A stretch of 51,181 nucleotides of DNA, taken from assembly GCA_018053185.1 (NCBI GenBank), contig JAGPLX010000014.1:1-51181 (forward strand), read 5' to 3'. The stretch is from Syntrophobacteraceae bacterium (GTDB lineage Bacteria > Desulfobacterota > Syntrophobacteria > Syntrophobacterales > Syntrophobacteraceae). Below are positions 1 to 8,335 of the stretch, in pieces; position 1 is the first letter of the stretch; each line of letters starts with the position of its first letter. The position numbers and the translations under genes were made by a program. The notes beneath the pieces were generated by a model. The model was not told where the DNA came from. It saw only the letters and a list, made by a program, of their open reading frames with translations, and searched no databases.

Positions 1-323
1 ACTTCCCAGGAATCCGGGGGTTGGATGTTTTTACATCGCCTCCCGATGATGATGGCCAGTTCGGCCTCGTAATCCGTGCGAATTTTCTCGAAACCGTATT
101 CCTTGAGAAAGGCGGGAATGACGATGGGTTCCTCAGGGCCAATCAACACATTGGGGGTTTTGGGAAAAAGGATAGGCTCGGGAGGAATTTCATCCGTGAA
201 TCCACGCACATTGACGGAATGGCTCTCGGCAATATGATCCCGGTAATTGAGTCCCAGGGCGATGATCTTGGTGGGGTTCAGGGTGTAGAAGCGATCTGTG
301 TTCGCGATGGGCAAGGTAACCAC
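1..323 (-). CDS. Fumarylacetoacetate hydrolase (FAH) family protein, 3' end beyond the window
   Basis: The first 107 codons of a gene running off the left edge. The visible part matches the FAH fold: a KIIALGLNYRDH segment near residues 19-30, a PEPILFPKTPNVLIGP block, and the metal-site segment DYEAELAIIIGRR, whose Glu residues bind Mg/Ca in this family. Members cleave or decarboxylate small dicarbonyl acids such as fumarylpyruvate or 2-hydroxyhepta-2,4-diene-1,7-dioate; the substrate cannot be told from this piece. The start is a GTG at 321-323 with a strong GGAGGAGGGGA ribosome-binding site seven bases upstream. It follows the SPOR gene on the same strand by 47 bases, so co-transcription with argS is possible. 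The C-terminal half is not in the window. Confidence 0.85.
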   Translation of the reverse strand, partial: MVTLPIANTDRFYTLNPTKIIALGLNYRDHIAESHSVNVRGFTDEIPPEPILFPKTPNVLIGPEEPIVIPAFLKEYGFEKIRTDYEAELAIIIGRRCKNIQPPDSWE

Positions 324-370
324 GGATATCTCCCCTCCTCCTTGTCGTCCGTACAGGGTGCAACCCCCTC

Positions 371-1174
371 TCAGTGAGATTCCCGGATGACCAGTCCTTC
401 CAACCGCTCCTTCCGGTTGAAATCCGCTGCAAACCGGAGAGCGTCCTCCCTGTTTTGAAAGGAGCCCACCAGGACCCGGTTCCATCGACCGCTCTCTCGA
501 AGGTCGAGGGGCTCGATGCGAGATGCATATCCCCTGGACTTCAACTGATCCGCCAGTTTCTGAGCACTCTCCGCGTCCCTCAAGGAAGCAATCAAGAGAG
601 TAAAGTGTTCGGCGGGGACTTCAGGAGATGAGGTGTCCTTGTTCGCTCCTTTGACATCCTTGTCCGTCTTGGATCCTTTTGCTAAGGCCGCCCTGTCGTC
701 CCCGGCGGTTTTGGCGACTTCCCGACCCGGAGCGAACGGTTCCTGAGAAGCCGCTTTCCGAGCCTCCACAAGCTTTACGGGATCCATGGATTCTGTTTTG
801 AGCGGTGCGGAGGATTCGAGATTAGAAGCAGCCCGCGGACTTTTCTGGGCCAGGTCTTCGTAGTAGGTGAGAGATTCGACCATTTTCCGAGGGCTGTCCC
901 AGGTCTCGGCCACGTTGGCCCGTTCGGGGGCCGGCCCCTTGTCCAATCCGATGAAACGAATCAAGCGGGCTCGCAGGGACAACTCCTCTGAATCAATCAA
1001 AGGAAGACCCCTTCCCGCCAGGACTCCGAGAAGAAACATCCACCCCAGGACCAGGATCAATGCGCACAAGGCAAGAAACATCCTCTTGGGGCTCATTTCC
1101 ACACGGTGCTTTTTGGAAGCCCCCTGGGGTTCGGCCGGCCCCGGAATGCCGTTCTTCCTTTTCGATCGGGTCAT
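371..1174 (-). CDS. SPOR-domain membrane protein
   Basis: 267 residues. A basic N-terminus (about 1-30) precedes one transmembrane segment (about 31-52, FLALCALILVLGWMFLLGVLAG), then a low-complexity Lys/Ala/Ser-rich linker (about 75-185) and a C-terminal SPOR domain (about 188-265, beginning HFTLLIASLRDAESAQKLAD). SPOR domains bind denuded peptidoglycan glycan strands, so the protein probably sits in the inner membrane with its C-terminus in the periplasm, perhaps at the division septum. It lies 25 bases downstream of argS on the same strand, an arrangement I recall from other deltaproteobacteria. The ATG has an AGGAGAGAAGG ribosome-binding site. The SPOR assignment is firm; a specific role (FtsN- or DedD-like) is inference. 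Confidence 0.85.
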   Translation of the reverse strand: MTRSKRKNGIPGPAEPQGASKKHRVEMSPKRMFLALCALILVLGWMFLLGVLAGRGLPLIDSEELSLRARLIRFIGLDKGPAPERANVAETWDSPRKMVESLTYYEDLAQKSPRAASNLESSAPLKTESMDPVKLVEARKAASQEPFAPGREVAKTAGDDRAALAKGSKTDKDVKGANKDTSSPEVPAEHFTLLIASLRDAESAQKLADQLKSRGYASRIEPLDLRESGRWNRVLVGSFQNREDALRFAADFNRKERLEGLVIRESH

Positions 1175-1199
1175 GGCCTTCTCTCCTGGTCAACCGGGT

Positions 1200-2876
1200 C
1201 TACATCTTCTCGGGTGCCGCCACTCCCAAAACCCTCAGTGCGTTGCCGACGACCCGGCGCAGAGCCGCCGCAAGGTACAGCCTTGCCTGGGTCAATTCCG
1301 GGTCGTCTCCCAGGATGCGGTTTTGATTGTAGTAGCTATGAAACAAGGAAACCAGGGTATGAAGGTAGTACGGGATGAAATGAGGTTCCAGGGTTTTCAC
1401 GCAGTTGAGCAACACTTGGGGGTATTCACCCAACTGCTGGATGATTTCCAATTCCTGAGGCGCTTCAAGAAGCTGTAGCGGAGGTTCTTCCCCGTCCTCG
1501 ATCCACCTGCAGGTGACGCCCCGTTCCCGGGCCACCTCGAAAATGCTGGAAAGCCGTGCGTGGGCATACTGGACGTAGTAGACCGGGTTCTCGCTGTTTT
1601 GCATCCTGGCGAGCTCCAGGTCGAAATCCAGAGGACTGTCCGTGCGGCGTGTGAGAAAGAGGAAGCGCGCCGCGTCTCTTCCCACCTCGTCGATGACTTC
1701 CCGAAGAGTCACGAACTCCCCCGCCCGTGTGGACATGGCCACGGGCTTTCCTCCCCGCAGGAGATTGACCAGCTGGACCAGGATGATCCTCAAGTCCTCC
1801 CGCTCCCGTCCCAGTGCCTGGACACCCGCCAGCATGCGGTCCACGTACCCATGGTGGTCCGCACCCCAGACGTCCACCACCGTGTGGAATCCACGGTCGA
1901 ACTTGTTCTTGTGATATGCCAGGTCCGCAGCGAAATAAGTGCTGATTCCGTTGGCACGGACAACCACCCGGTCTTTCTCATCCCCGAAGGCGGTACTGCG
2001 AAACCACTTGGCACCTCCTTCCTCGTATATGAACCCCGACTTCTCGAGGAGTTCGATGGTCCCGGGGATCTCCCCTCGTTCGTGGAGCACCTGCTCGTGA
2101 AACCACTCCTGGAAGAACACCCCAAAGTCGGCCAGATCGTCGCGGATTCCCGCCAGGATGCGATCCCCCGCGTACCTGGAAAAGACGGGGAGCACCTCCT
2201 CGATGGCCGCGTCCCGGTATTGTTCCCCGACTTCCCGCAGAAAGTCCCCGGCCAGGGCACGCATGTACTCCCCCTGGTAGTGCCCTTCGGGAAAAGGGAT
2301 ATCCTTGCCCAGAAGCTGCTGGTATCGATAATAGAGGCTGCGTCCCAGGGTGTCCATCTGGTTTCCTGCGTCGTTGACGTAGTATTCCCGGTGGACATCG
2401 TAGCCGCAAGCCTCGAGGATATTCGCCAGCACGTCCCCAACGGCCGCCCCTCGACCGTGGCCAATGTGAAGTGGTCCTGTGGGGTTGGCGCTGACGAATT
2501 CCACCTGGACCCTTCGTCCATTCCCGACGGTCTGAGTCCCATAGCTCGTTCCCTCGCGATGAATATGGGAAAGGATGGGATGCCAGGCCGCAGGTTGTAT
2601 GAAGAAGTTGATGAAGCCCGGACCTGCGATTTCCACCTTCTGGACTGTTCCTTCGTCGGCTTCCATGTTCTCGAGGATTCGGGATGCGATCTCCCTGGGT
2701 TTCCTCTTGAGGGTGCGACTCAGGGAAAGGGCCACATTGCTGGCGTAATGACCATGCTTAGAAAATTTGGGGATGTCCAGTTCGATGCTCACGGATTCGG
2801 GAAGGGTCTTGGAATCCAGAAGGCGGGTGATCGCCCGGAAAAGCATATCCTCGACCCGTTTTCGAACTATGCCCAT
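1200..2876 (-). CDS. argS: Arginyl-tRNA synthetase
   Basis: 558 residues, the usual length for a bacterial class I ArgRS, which charges tRNA-Arg in the cytoplasm. It has the N-terminal Add-1 domain (about 1-95), the HIGH motif in NPTGPLHIGHGRG (HIGH at 137-140), a Rossmann core, the degenerate KMSKS region typical of ArgRS (PVAMSTRAGEF) and the DALR anticodon-binding domain at the C-terminus (YVQYAHARLSSI and onward, ending LRVLGVAAPEKM). The ATG at 2876 is preceded by AGGAGG about 12 bases upstream. It lies 21 bases downstream of alr and is followed by the SPOR gene, so the three are probably one transcript. Nothing is truncated. Confidence 0.97.
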   Translation of the reverse strand: MGIVRKRVEDMLFRAITRLLDSKTLPESVSIELDIPKFSKHGHYASNVALSLSRTLKRKPREIASRILENMEADEGTVQKVEIAGPGFINFFIQPAAWHPILSHIHREGTSYGTQTVGNGRRVQVEFVSANPTGPLHIGHGRGAAVGDVLANILEACGYDVHREYYVNDAGNQMDTLGRSLYYRYQQLLGKDIPFPEGHYQGEYMRALAGDFLREVGEQYRDAAIEEVLPVFSRYAGDRILAGIRDDLADFGVFFQEWFHEQVLHERGEIPGTIELLEKSGFIYEEGGAKWFRSTAFGDEKDRVVVRANGISTYFAADLAYHKNKFDRGFHTVVDVWGADHHGYVDRMLAGVQALGREREDLRIILVQLVNLLRGGKPVAMSTRAGEFVTLREVIDEVGRDAARFLFLTRRTDSPLDFDLELARMQNSENPVYYVQYAHARLSSIFEVARERGVTCRWIEDGEEPPLQLLEAPQELEIIQQLGEYPQVLLNCVKTLEPHFIPYYLHTLVSLFHSYYNQNRILGDDPELTQARLYLAAALRRVVGNALRVLGVAAPEKM

Positions 2877-2897
2877 GGTGATGATTTACCTCCTGAG

Positions 2898-4040
2898 TCA
2901 GAAGTCGGACACTCGGGCCGAATCCAGGGCATTCAAGAAAACCTTGAACTCATGGTGGCCCAAATGGCAATAGATTTCATAACTTATGGTCCCGGATCGG
3001 GCCGCGATCTCTTCGGCCCGGATCTGTTCCGAACCCTGTCTTCCAAGGATCACCACTTCGTCGTCTTCTTGGATTTCGGGAATTTCCGTCACATCCACGG
3101 TGGTCATGTTCATGGAGATTCGGCCCACCACGGGGGCTCTCTTGCCGCGCACCAGCACGTGCCCCCGGTTGGAAAGCAGGCGGGGATACCCATCGTCGTA
3201 CCCGATGGGCAGAGTGGCCACCCGGGTTCTCCTCTCCGTGACGTAAGTCCTCCCGTATCCTATGGAGGTCCCGGGAGCCACGTCCTTGATCTGCAGAATT
3301 TTCGACTTGAAGGCCATGACAGGGCGAAGATCCGCAGGCTCCAGGATCTCCGAGGAAGGGGAAGATCCATAAAGCATGATGCCTGGCCGAACGAGCTGGA
3401 AATGAGCCCCGGGAAGGTCCAGCACTCCGGCGCTGTTTGAGATGTGGGCATAGGGCACGTGACAACCCCGCCGGGTCAGCAGGCGAAGGACCTGCTGGAA
3501 CCGGTCGGTCTGGATTTGGCTGTAAGCCTTATCGACTTCGTCGGCCGCGGCAAAGTGGGAGATCACCCCTTCCAACTTCAACCCCGGCAGGAGCAGAAGC
3601 TCATCGAGGAAACCGTCCGCTTCATCCCACGGAACCCCTAAGCGTCCCATCCCCGTATCCACCTTCAGGTGGAAAAAGGCGTGCAGGCCGAGTCGGAGCG
3701 CCGCACGACTCAGTTGTCGTGCCTGGTCCAATCGGTAGAGGTTGGGACGTACCTCGAGGCGTATGGCCTCTTCCATCTCCTCGGGATCGATCCCCAGCAA
3801 GAGCAAAATGGGGACCTTGATTCCCGCAGCCCGAAGTTTTTCGGCTTCCCGGAATTTGCTGACCCCAAAGTAGTCTATGCCGCACTTCTCGAGTTCGAGG
3901 GCCACGGGGATCATCCCATGACCGTAAGCATCCGATTTCACCACCCCCAAGATGTGCGTCGAGGGTTTCAGACGCCGGCGGACCTGGTCGTAATTGTGAC
4001 GCAGAGATCCAAGATCGACTTCTATCCAACTGAGCGGCAT
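2898..4040 (-). CDS. alr: Alanine racemase
   Basis: 380 residues from the chosen start. It converts L-alanine to D-alanine for peptidoglycan, using pyridoxal phosphate. K35 in VVKSDAYGHG is the PLP lysine and Y262 in SIGYGRTY is the catalytic tyrosine of the second base pair; the C-terminal beta domain contains GRISMNMTTVDVT. The frame is open back to 4181, but those 47 extra residues are unlike the family and overlap the divergent DUF2065 gene, so I start at the ATG at 4038-4040 (MPLSWIEVDLGSL). Its ribosome-binding site is weak (AGAGGG very close). First gene of the alr-argS-SPOR group, divergent from the queA group. Confidence 0.95.
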   Translation of the reverse strand: MPLSWIEVDLGSLRHNYDQVRRRLKPSTHILGVVKSDAYGHGMIPVALELEKCGIDYFGVSKFREAEKLRAAGIKVPILLLLGIDPEEMEEAIRLEVRPNLYRLDQARQLSRAALRLGLHAFFHLKVDTGMGRLGVPWDEADGFLDELLLLPGLKLEGVISHFAAADEVDKAYSQIQTDRFQQVLRLLTRRGCHVPYAHISNSAGVLDLPGAHFQLVRPGIMLYGSSPSSEILEPADLRPVMAFKSKILQIKDVAPGTSIGYGRTYVTERRTRVATLPIGYDDGYPRLLSNRGHVLVRGKRAPVVGRISMNMTTVDVTEIPEIQEDDEVVILGRQGSEQIRAEEIAARSGTISYEIYCHLGHHEFKVFLNALDSARVSDF

Positions 4041-4170
4041 ACCCTCTGTCCGTGCCTTGGTTCCCCTTCTTTGGATTGCCCGTTTGAAACTGCGAGATCC
4101 CTTTGCAAGAAACGGTAAATATGTTAGGCAATTCGACATCAAAAGAAAAGGGAATCTTGGAAGGATCAGC
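4041..4170. promoter_or_regulatory. Divergent intergenic region between alr and the queA group
   Basis: 130 bases separate the two divergent start codons, so promoters in both directions must lie here or just inside the genes. It is more A+T rich than its surroundings around 4105-4150. I could not assign convincing -35/-10 pairs on either strand and saw no preQ1 riboswitch hallmark ahead of the queuosine genes. Confidence 0.35.
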
Positions 4171-4374
4171 ATGACGCTCAAAGGATACCTGTTGACCGTT
4201 GCCGGTTTGATTTGCTTTTTCGAGGGATTGCCCTATCTTGCCGCACCGGATCCGCTCAAGAGGTGGCTTCTCAAGGTCTGCACCCTCCCTTCCTCGTACC
4301 TTCGTTTTCTCGGCGGAAGTTTGATGGCCCTCGGCTTCGTGCTCGTTTATCTGGGCCGACGTTTTGGGGGATGA
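4171..4374 (+). CDS. DUF2065 family small membrane protein
   Basis: 67 residues with two predicted transmembrane segments: about 4-22 (KGYLLTVAGLICFFEGLPY) and about 44-61 (LRFLGGSLMALGFVLVYLG), closing with a GRRFGG tail. The pattern of an N-terminal helix followed by FEGLPYLAAPDPLKRWL and then a Gly-rich second helix is that of the DUF2065 (YjeT-like) family, of unknown function. The ATG has a GGAAGGA ribosome-binding site five bases upstream; a longer frame starting at 4057 is rejected because its N-terminal part lies over the alr leader. The stop is three bases before the queA GTG, so translation is probably coupled to queA. Confidence 0.75.
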   Translation: MTLKGYLLTVAGLICFFEGLPYLAAPDPLKRWLLKVCTLPSSYLRFLGGSLMALGFVLVYLGRRFGG

Positions 4375-4377
4375 ACC

Positions 4378-5481
4378 GTGAGTGAACCGGCACGACTCGA
4401 TTCAGTTCCCCCGTCGGCCGTTCCCGGCTATTCCCTGCGGGACTACGACTACCTCCTGCCCGAATCTCTCATCGCCCAAGAACCCTGTTCACGACGGGAC
4501 GGTTCCCGTCTCCTGGTCTTGGATCGTGACGGAACCGGTGTGGCACACCACCGGTTTGAAGATCTCCCTGATTTTCTGCACCCGGGGGACCTTCTCGTGG
4601 TGAACGATACCCTCGTGGTTCCCGCTCGACTCCGCGGCACCAAGGAAACAGGCGGCCAGGTGGAACTGTTGGTCCTGGATCCTTTCAAGGACCCCGACCT
4701 GGGGGCTCGCGAGGGTTATCTCTGCCTCCTCAAGATTTCCAAATATCCCAAGGCCGGGACGACCATTGCCCTTCGAGATGGCACGTACCTCGCCGTTCTC
4801 GGTCCCGTGCAGGATGGGACCTTTCGAATCGGATTTCCCGAAACCGAGCCTCTCCTCGATCTTCTCGCCCGGGTCGGAGAAGTCCCCCTGCCTCCTTACA
4901 TTCATCGAAACAACCCCGAAAGCCTTCCCCAGGATGCCACCGACTATCAGACTGTTTACGCCCGACAACCGGGTGCCGTGGCCGCACCCACGGCCGGCCT
5001 TCACTTCTCCGTCCCCCTCCTTCGGAAACTCGACCTCATGGGTGTGGAACGGGTGGCCGTCACCCTCCATGTGGGCTTCGGAACCTTTTCTCCCATCCGT
5101 GTCGAGGATATTCGTCGCCATCGAATGCACGCGGAATTCGCGGAAATCCGTCCCAAAGCGGCCGAAACCATTGAAAAGGCAAGGAGGGAGGGAAGGCGAA
5201 TCGTCGGGGTTGGAACGACGGTGGTGCGCATCCTCGAGTGGGTTCACGACCGGTTCGGTAGAATCGTTCCCTTTGCCGGCTACTGCGACCACTATATTTA
5301 TCCGGGATATGCATTCCACGTGATCGATGCCTTGATCACGAACTTCCATCTCCCCAGATCGACCCTGCTGTTGCTGGTATCCGCCTTTGCGGGGCGGGAC
5401 CGAATTCTTCGGGCCTACGAGGAAGCAATCCACGCTTCCTATCGATTTTTCAGCTACGGCGACGCCATGCTGATTCTTTGA
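4378..5481 (+). CDS. queA: S-adenosylmethionine:tRNA ribosyltransferase-isomerase
   Basis: 367 residues. QueA transfers the ribose moiety of SAM to preQ1 in tRNA, forming epoxyqueuosine, the step after Tgt. Family blocks seen include YDYLLPESLIAQEP, GDLLVVNDTLVVPARL, the CDHYIYPGY segment and LITNFHLPRSTLLLLVSAFAG near the C-terminus. The start is a GTG with GGGGGAT seven bases upstream; the 20 residues before the conserved YDYLLPES block are longer than in E. coli QueA, so an internal start is possible but none has a better ribosome-binding site. It is followed after 15 bases by tgt. Confidence 0.95.
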   Translation: MSEPARLDSVPPSAVPGYSLRDYDYLLPESLIAQEPCSRRDGSRLLVLDRDGTGVAHHRFEDLPDFLHPGDLLVVNDTLVVPARLRGTKETGGQVELLVLDPFKDPDLGAREGYLCLLKISKYPKAGTTIALRDGTYLAVLGPVQDGTFRIGFPETEPLLDLLARVGEVPLPPYIHRNNPESLPQDATDYQTVYARQPGAVAAPTAGLHFSVPLLRKLDLMGVERVAVTLHVGFGTFSPIRVEDIRRHRMHAEFAEIRPKAAETIEKARREGRRIVGVGTTVVRILEWVHDRFGRIVPFAGYCDHYIYPGYAFHVIDALITNFHLPRSTLLLLVSAFAGRDRILRAYEEAIHASYRFFSYGDAMLIL

Positions 5482-5496
5482 CGGAATGATCCGCCG

Positions 5497-6609
5497 GTGA
5501 ATTTCGAAATTCTTGCTCTGGATCCAGACTGTCATGCCCGTCGGGGCCGAATCGAGACCTCCCACGGTACGGTGCAAACCCCGGTCTTCATGCCCGTGGG
5601 AACCCAGGGCTCCGTCAAGGGGGTTTCTCCCGATGAACTGGAGGCTCTGGGGGCGGAGATCATCCTCGGGAACACTTATCATCTTTACCTGCGACCAGGC
5701 GCGGAACGGATCGCCCGACTCGGGGGACTTCACTCCTTCATGCACTGGCAGAGGTCCATTTTGACGGACAGCGGAGGCTTCCAGGTTTTCAGCCTCTCGA
5801 AGATCCGCAAAATCGAAGAGGAAGGGGTTCTGTTTCAGTCCCACATCGACGGATCCAGGCACAAAATTACGCCGGAAGCGGCCACCCGCATCCAGGAGCA
5901 ACTGGGATCCGACATCGCCATGTGTTTCGACGAATGCACGTCCTATCCCGTCACGTACGAATATGCGAAACAATCCACCGACCTTTCCGTCCGCTGGGCG
6001 AGACGGTGCAAGGAGGCTCATACCCGCCGAGACCAGGCCCTCTTCGGCATCGTCCAGGGCAGTGTCTTCCCGGATCTTAGAAGCATCTGCCTGGAGCAAC
6101 TCATGGAGATCGGCTTCCAGGGGTATGCCGTGGGGAGCCTTTCCATTGGGGAGCCCAAGGAAGAAATGATGGCGGTCCTCGAAGCCATCGCCCCTCGAAT
6201 GCCGGCCCGGCACCCCCGCTACCTCATGGGGGTCGGAACCCCCGAGGACCTGGTCGAGGGAGTCCGCCTGGGAATGGACCTTTTCGATTGCGTGATGCCC
6301 ACCCGCAATGCCCGAAACGGAATGCTCTTCACCTCCCGGGGAAACCTCCAGATCAAGAACAGTTGTCACGCCGACGACCCGGACCCCATCGAGCCCGGAT
6401 GCACCTGTTACACTTGCCAAAGGTTTTCCAGGGCCTACCTGAGGCACCTGTACCTCTCGAGGGAACTCCTGGCCTACCGCCTGAACACCCTTCACAACCT
6501 GCACTATTATTTGTCACTGATGAAGAGCATGAGAGAAGCCGTCGAGGCGGGGACTTTTCTCCAATGGCGGCGGGATTTCTATGCCGGACGGGAAGCCCCC
6601 GAATCCTGA
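5497..6609 (+). CDS. tgt: tRNA-guanine transglycosylase
   Basis: 370 residues. It exchanges G34 of GUN-anticodon tRNAs for preQ1. The catalytic aspartates are visible: D91 in LTDSGGFQVF and the nucleophile D264 in LFDCVMPTRNARNG. The zinc site C302, C304, C307 (GCTCYTCQRF) and H333 has exactly the spacing of the E. coli enzyme. The start is a GTG, agreeing with the usual N-terminus, with an ACGGAA sequence upstream. Together with queA it gives two consecutive steps of tRNA queuosine synthesis; the preQ1-supplying enzymes are not in this window. The gene is followed by a hairpin at 6629-6647 and converges on the TolC-type gene. Confidence 0.97.
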   Translation: MNFEILALDPDCHARRGRIETSHGTVQTPVFMPVGTQGSVKGVSPDELEALGAEIILGNTYHLYLRPGAERIARLGGLHSFMHWQRSILTDSGGFQVFSLSKIRKIEEEGVLFQSHIDGSRHKITPEAATRIQEQLGSDIAMCFDECTSYPVTYEYAKQSTDLSVRWARRCKEAHTRRDQALFGIVQGSVFPDLRSICLEQLMEIGFQGYAVGSLSIGEPKEEMMAVLEAIAPRMPARHPRYLMGVGTPEDLVEGVRLGMDLFDCVMPTRNARNGMLFTSRGNLQIKNSCHADDPDPIEPGCTCYTCQRFSRAYLRHLYLSRELLAYRLNTLHNLHYYLSLMKSMREAVEAGTFLQWRRDFYAGREAPES

Positions 6610-6628
6610 ATCCACTCCCTCTTCCTTC

Positions 6629-6647
6629 GGCCCCGTTCCTCGGGGCC
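6629..6647. terminator. GC-rich hairpin between convergent tgt and TolC-type genes
   Basis: A perfect 7-base-pair stem, GGCCCCG with CGGGGCC, around a five-base TTCCT loop, sits 20 bases after the tgt stop. Neither side has a run of T, so it would be an incomplete intrinsic terminator, possibly acting on both convergent transcripts with help from Rho. Confidence 0.4.
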
Positions 6648-6754
6648 CAATTGACGGGCGGGATCGGGGACCCCGTTCCAACGCTTTTAGAAAAACTCGA
6701 TCCTCCTCGCTCCTCATGGGATGGAGTTATGCTCTCCCTGCTTTTCCTGGAGCA

Positions 6755-8323
6755 TCACGAGGAAGGATTGGATCCTTGCGGGTTCCAGCCACCACCCAGG
6801 GCCTTGTAGAGAGCGACGAGCTGCAGGGCCAGGTCACGGGTGCTCTGGGTCATGGCCTCCTCGGAGACCAGCAAAGACCGCTGGGCAGTGAGGACATTCA
6901 GGAAATCGGTCTCCCCCTCGACATAGAGCTTGGTCGAGAGCTCCACAGCCTTGCGATTGTTCTCCACGGCAAGCTCCAGCAGCCTGAGATGCTCCTGTTC
7001 CTTGGCATAAGCAGCCAAGGCCGTTTCAACCTCCTTGAGGGCGGTGAGAACGGTTTTCTCATAGGTCAAGAGCGCCTGTTCCTGGAGGGCATTCTGGACC
7101 TCGATGTTCCATCGGATCTTGCCGGCGTCAAAGATGGGCCAGGTGATGTTGGGTCCCAATGTGTAGTACCCGCTGCTCCACCTGGCCAAAGAGCTGAGGG
7201 TCTCTTCCGAGAAGGTCAAGGACCCCGTGAGGGAGAATTTGGGAAAAAGGTCGGCCGTGGCGACCCCGATCCTCGCCGTTGCCGCATGGAGCTGGGCTTC
7301 GGCACGGCGGATGTCCGGGCGTCGTCGAATCAAATCCGACGGCAATCCCACGGGCACTTCGGGAGGAGGCAGAGGGATCGTCTCTTCGAGATCCAACTCG
7401 GACAACAGGGAAGTCGGCTCCCTTCCCAGAAGCAAACCCAGGCTGTAGATCGCCTCCCGCGTCGTGGATTCCAAGACCGGGATCTGGGATGCCGTGCTGG
7501 CTGCCTGGGCTTCGGCGTTTGCCAGGTCGAGCCCGCTCACAAACCCGGCTTCGTACCGTTTGCGCGTGATTTCGGCCGTGCGCCTCTGAGCGTCGAGATT
7601 TCGCCGGGCGATCACGAGCTCCTGCTGAGCTCCCCGAAGGCTCAGATAGTTGATCCCGATCTCCGCGATAAGGGACACCAGCACATCGCGCCGGTCCTCG
7701 ACCGCCGCCCGCAGTTCCGCATCGAGAGCCTCGATATTGCGGCGCGTCCCTCCAAAAAGGTCCAGCTCCCAGGAGGAATCCAGGCCTGCTTGAAAGAGGT
7801 CCTTTTCCTCGATCCTGCTCCCTCCGCTCACAACGGAGCTCCCTCCCCCCGGATTGTCCCCGGACTTTGAGGTCAGGGGGCCGCTGCGCTGGTAGGAAGC
7901 ATTGCTTCCTATGGTAGGCCACAGGGCGGCGAAACCCATCCCTCGAGCCGCCCGCGCCTGCCGGATCCGGGAACTCGCCTGCCGCATGTCCAGGTTTGAC
8001 TCGATGCCTCTCTCGATGAGGGAGGTCAGGGTAGAATCGTTGAAGCCTTTCCACCATTCCACCAGCGCACGACCGCCCTGGACGGTTCGGCTGATCGGCT
8101 CGCCTGCATCACTCTCTACTCCTTTCCACTGCGAAGGAACTCGAGTTTCGGGCGGCTGAAAATTGGGTCCCACCATGCAACCCGCCAGGCACAGTATGCA
8201 GAACCCGCAGAGGCACCGGGAACAAATGCCCCACAACTTTCCATCCTGAACGGTATTTCTTTCCCGCCCATGCACCGGATTGGGATAGGAATCGCTTCTT
8301 GTGCTGCGGAACAGAAAACGCAT
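6755..8323 (-). CDS. TolC/NodT-family outer-membrane efflux lipoprotein
   Basis: 522 residues. An N-terminal lipoprotein signal ends with the lipobox CLAGC (lipidated Cys at about 49), followed by MVGPNFQPPETRVPSQW, typical of NodT/OprM-type outer-membrane channels, and two long coiled-coil repeats (for example QASSRIRQARAARGMG and the YEAGFVSGLDLANAEAQ block). It would supply the outer-membrane exit duct for the MacAB pump encoded just upstream. The ATG at 8323 has AAGGAG five bases upstream. About 30 residues precede the hydrophobic signal core, so an internal TTG start nearer the signal is conceivable. Only 12 bases separate it from macB. Confidence 0.92.
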   Translation of the reverse strand: MRFLFRSTRSDSYPNPVHGRERNTVQDGKLWGICSRCLCGFCILCLAGCMVGPNFQPPETRVPSQWKGVESDAGEPISRTVQGGRALVEWWKGFNDSTLTSLIERGIESNLDMRQASSRIRQARAARGMGFAALWPTIGSNASYQRSGPLTSKSGDNPGGGSSVVSGGSRIEEKDLFQAGLDSSWELDLFGGTRRNIEALDAELRAAVEDRRDVLVSLIAEIGINYLSLRGAQQELVIARRNLDAQRRTAEITRKRYEAGFVSGLDLANAEAQAASTASQIPVLESTTREAIYSLGLLLGREPTSLLSELDLEETIPLPPPEVPVGLPSDLIRRRPDIRRAEAQLHAATARIGVATADLFPKFSLTGSLTFSEETLSSLARWSSGYYTLGPNITWPIFDAGKIRWNIEVQNALQEQALLTYEKTVLTALKEVETALAAYAKEQEHLRLLELAVENNRKAVELSTKLYVEGETDFLNVLTAQRSLLVSEEAMTQSTRDLALQLVALYKALGGGWNPQGSNPSS

Positions 8324-8335
8324 GAACACTCCTTG

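Noticed and set aside
1560-3440. A 626-codon open frame on the plus strand opposite argS and alr
   Set aside because: It mirrors the codon pattern of the two well-recognised minus-strand genes and has no domain of its own.
4489-6504. A 671-codon minus-strand frame opposite queA and tgt
   Set aside because: Antisense shadow of conserved genes in G+C-rich DNA; no recognisable product or ribosome-binding site.
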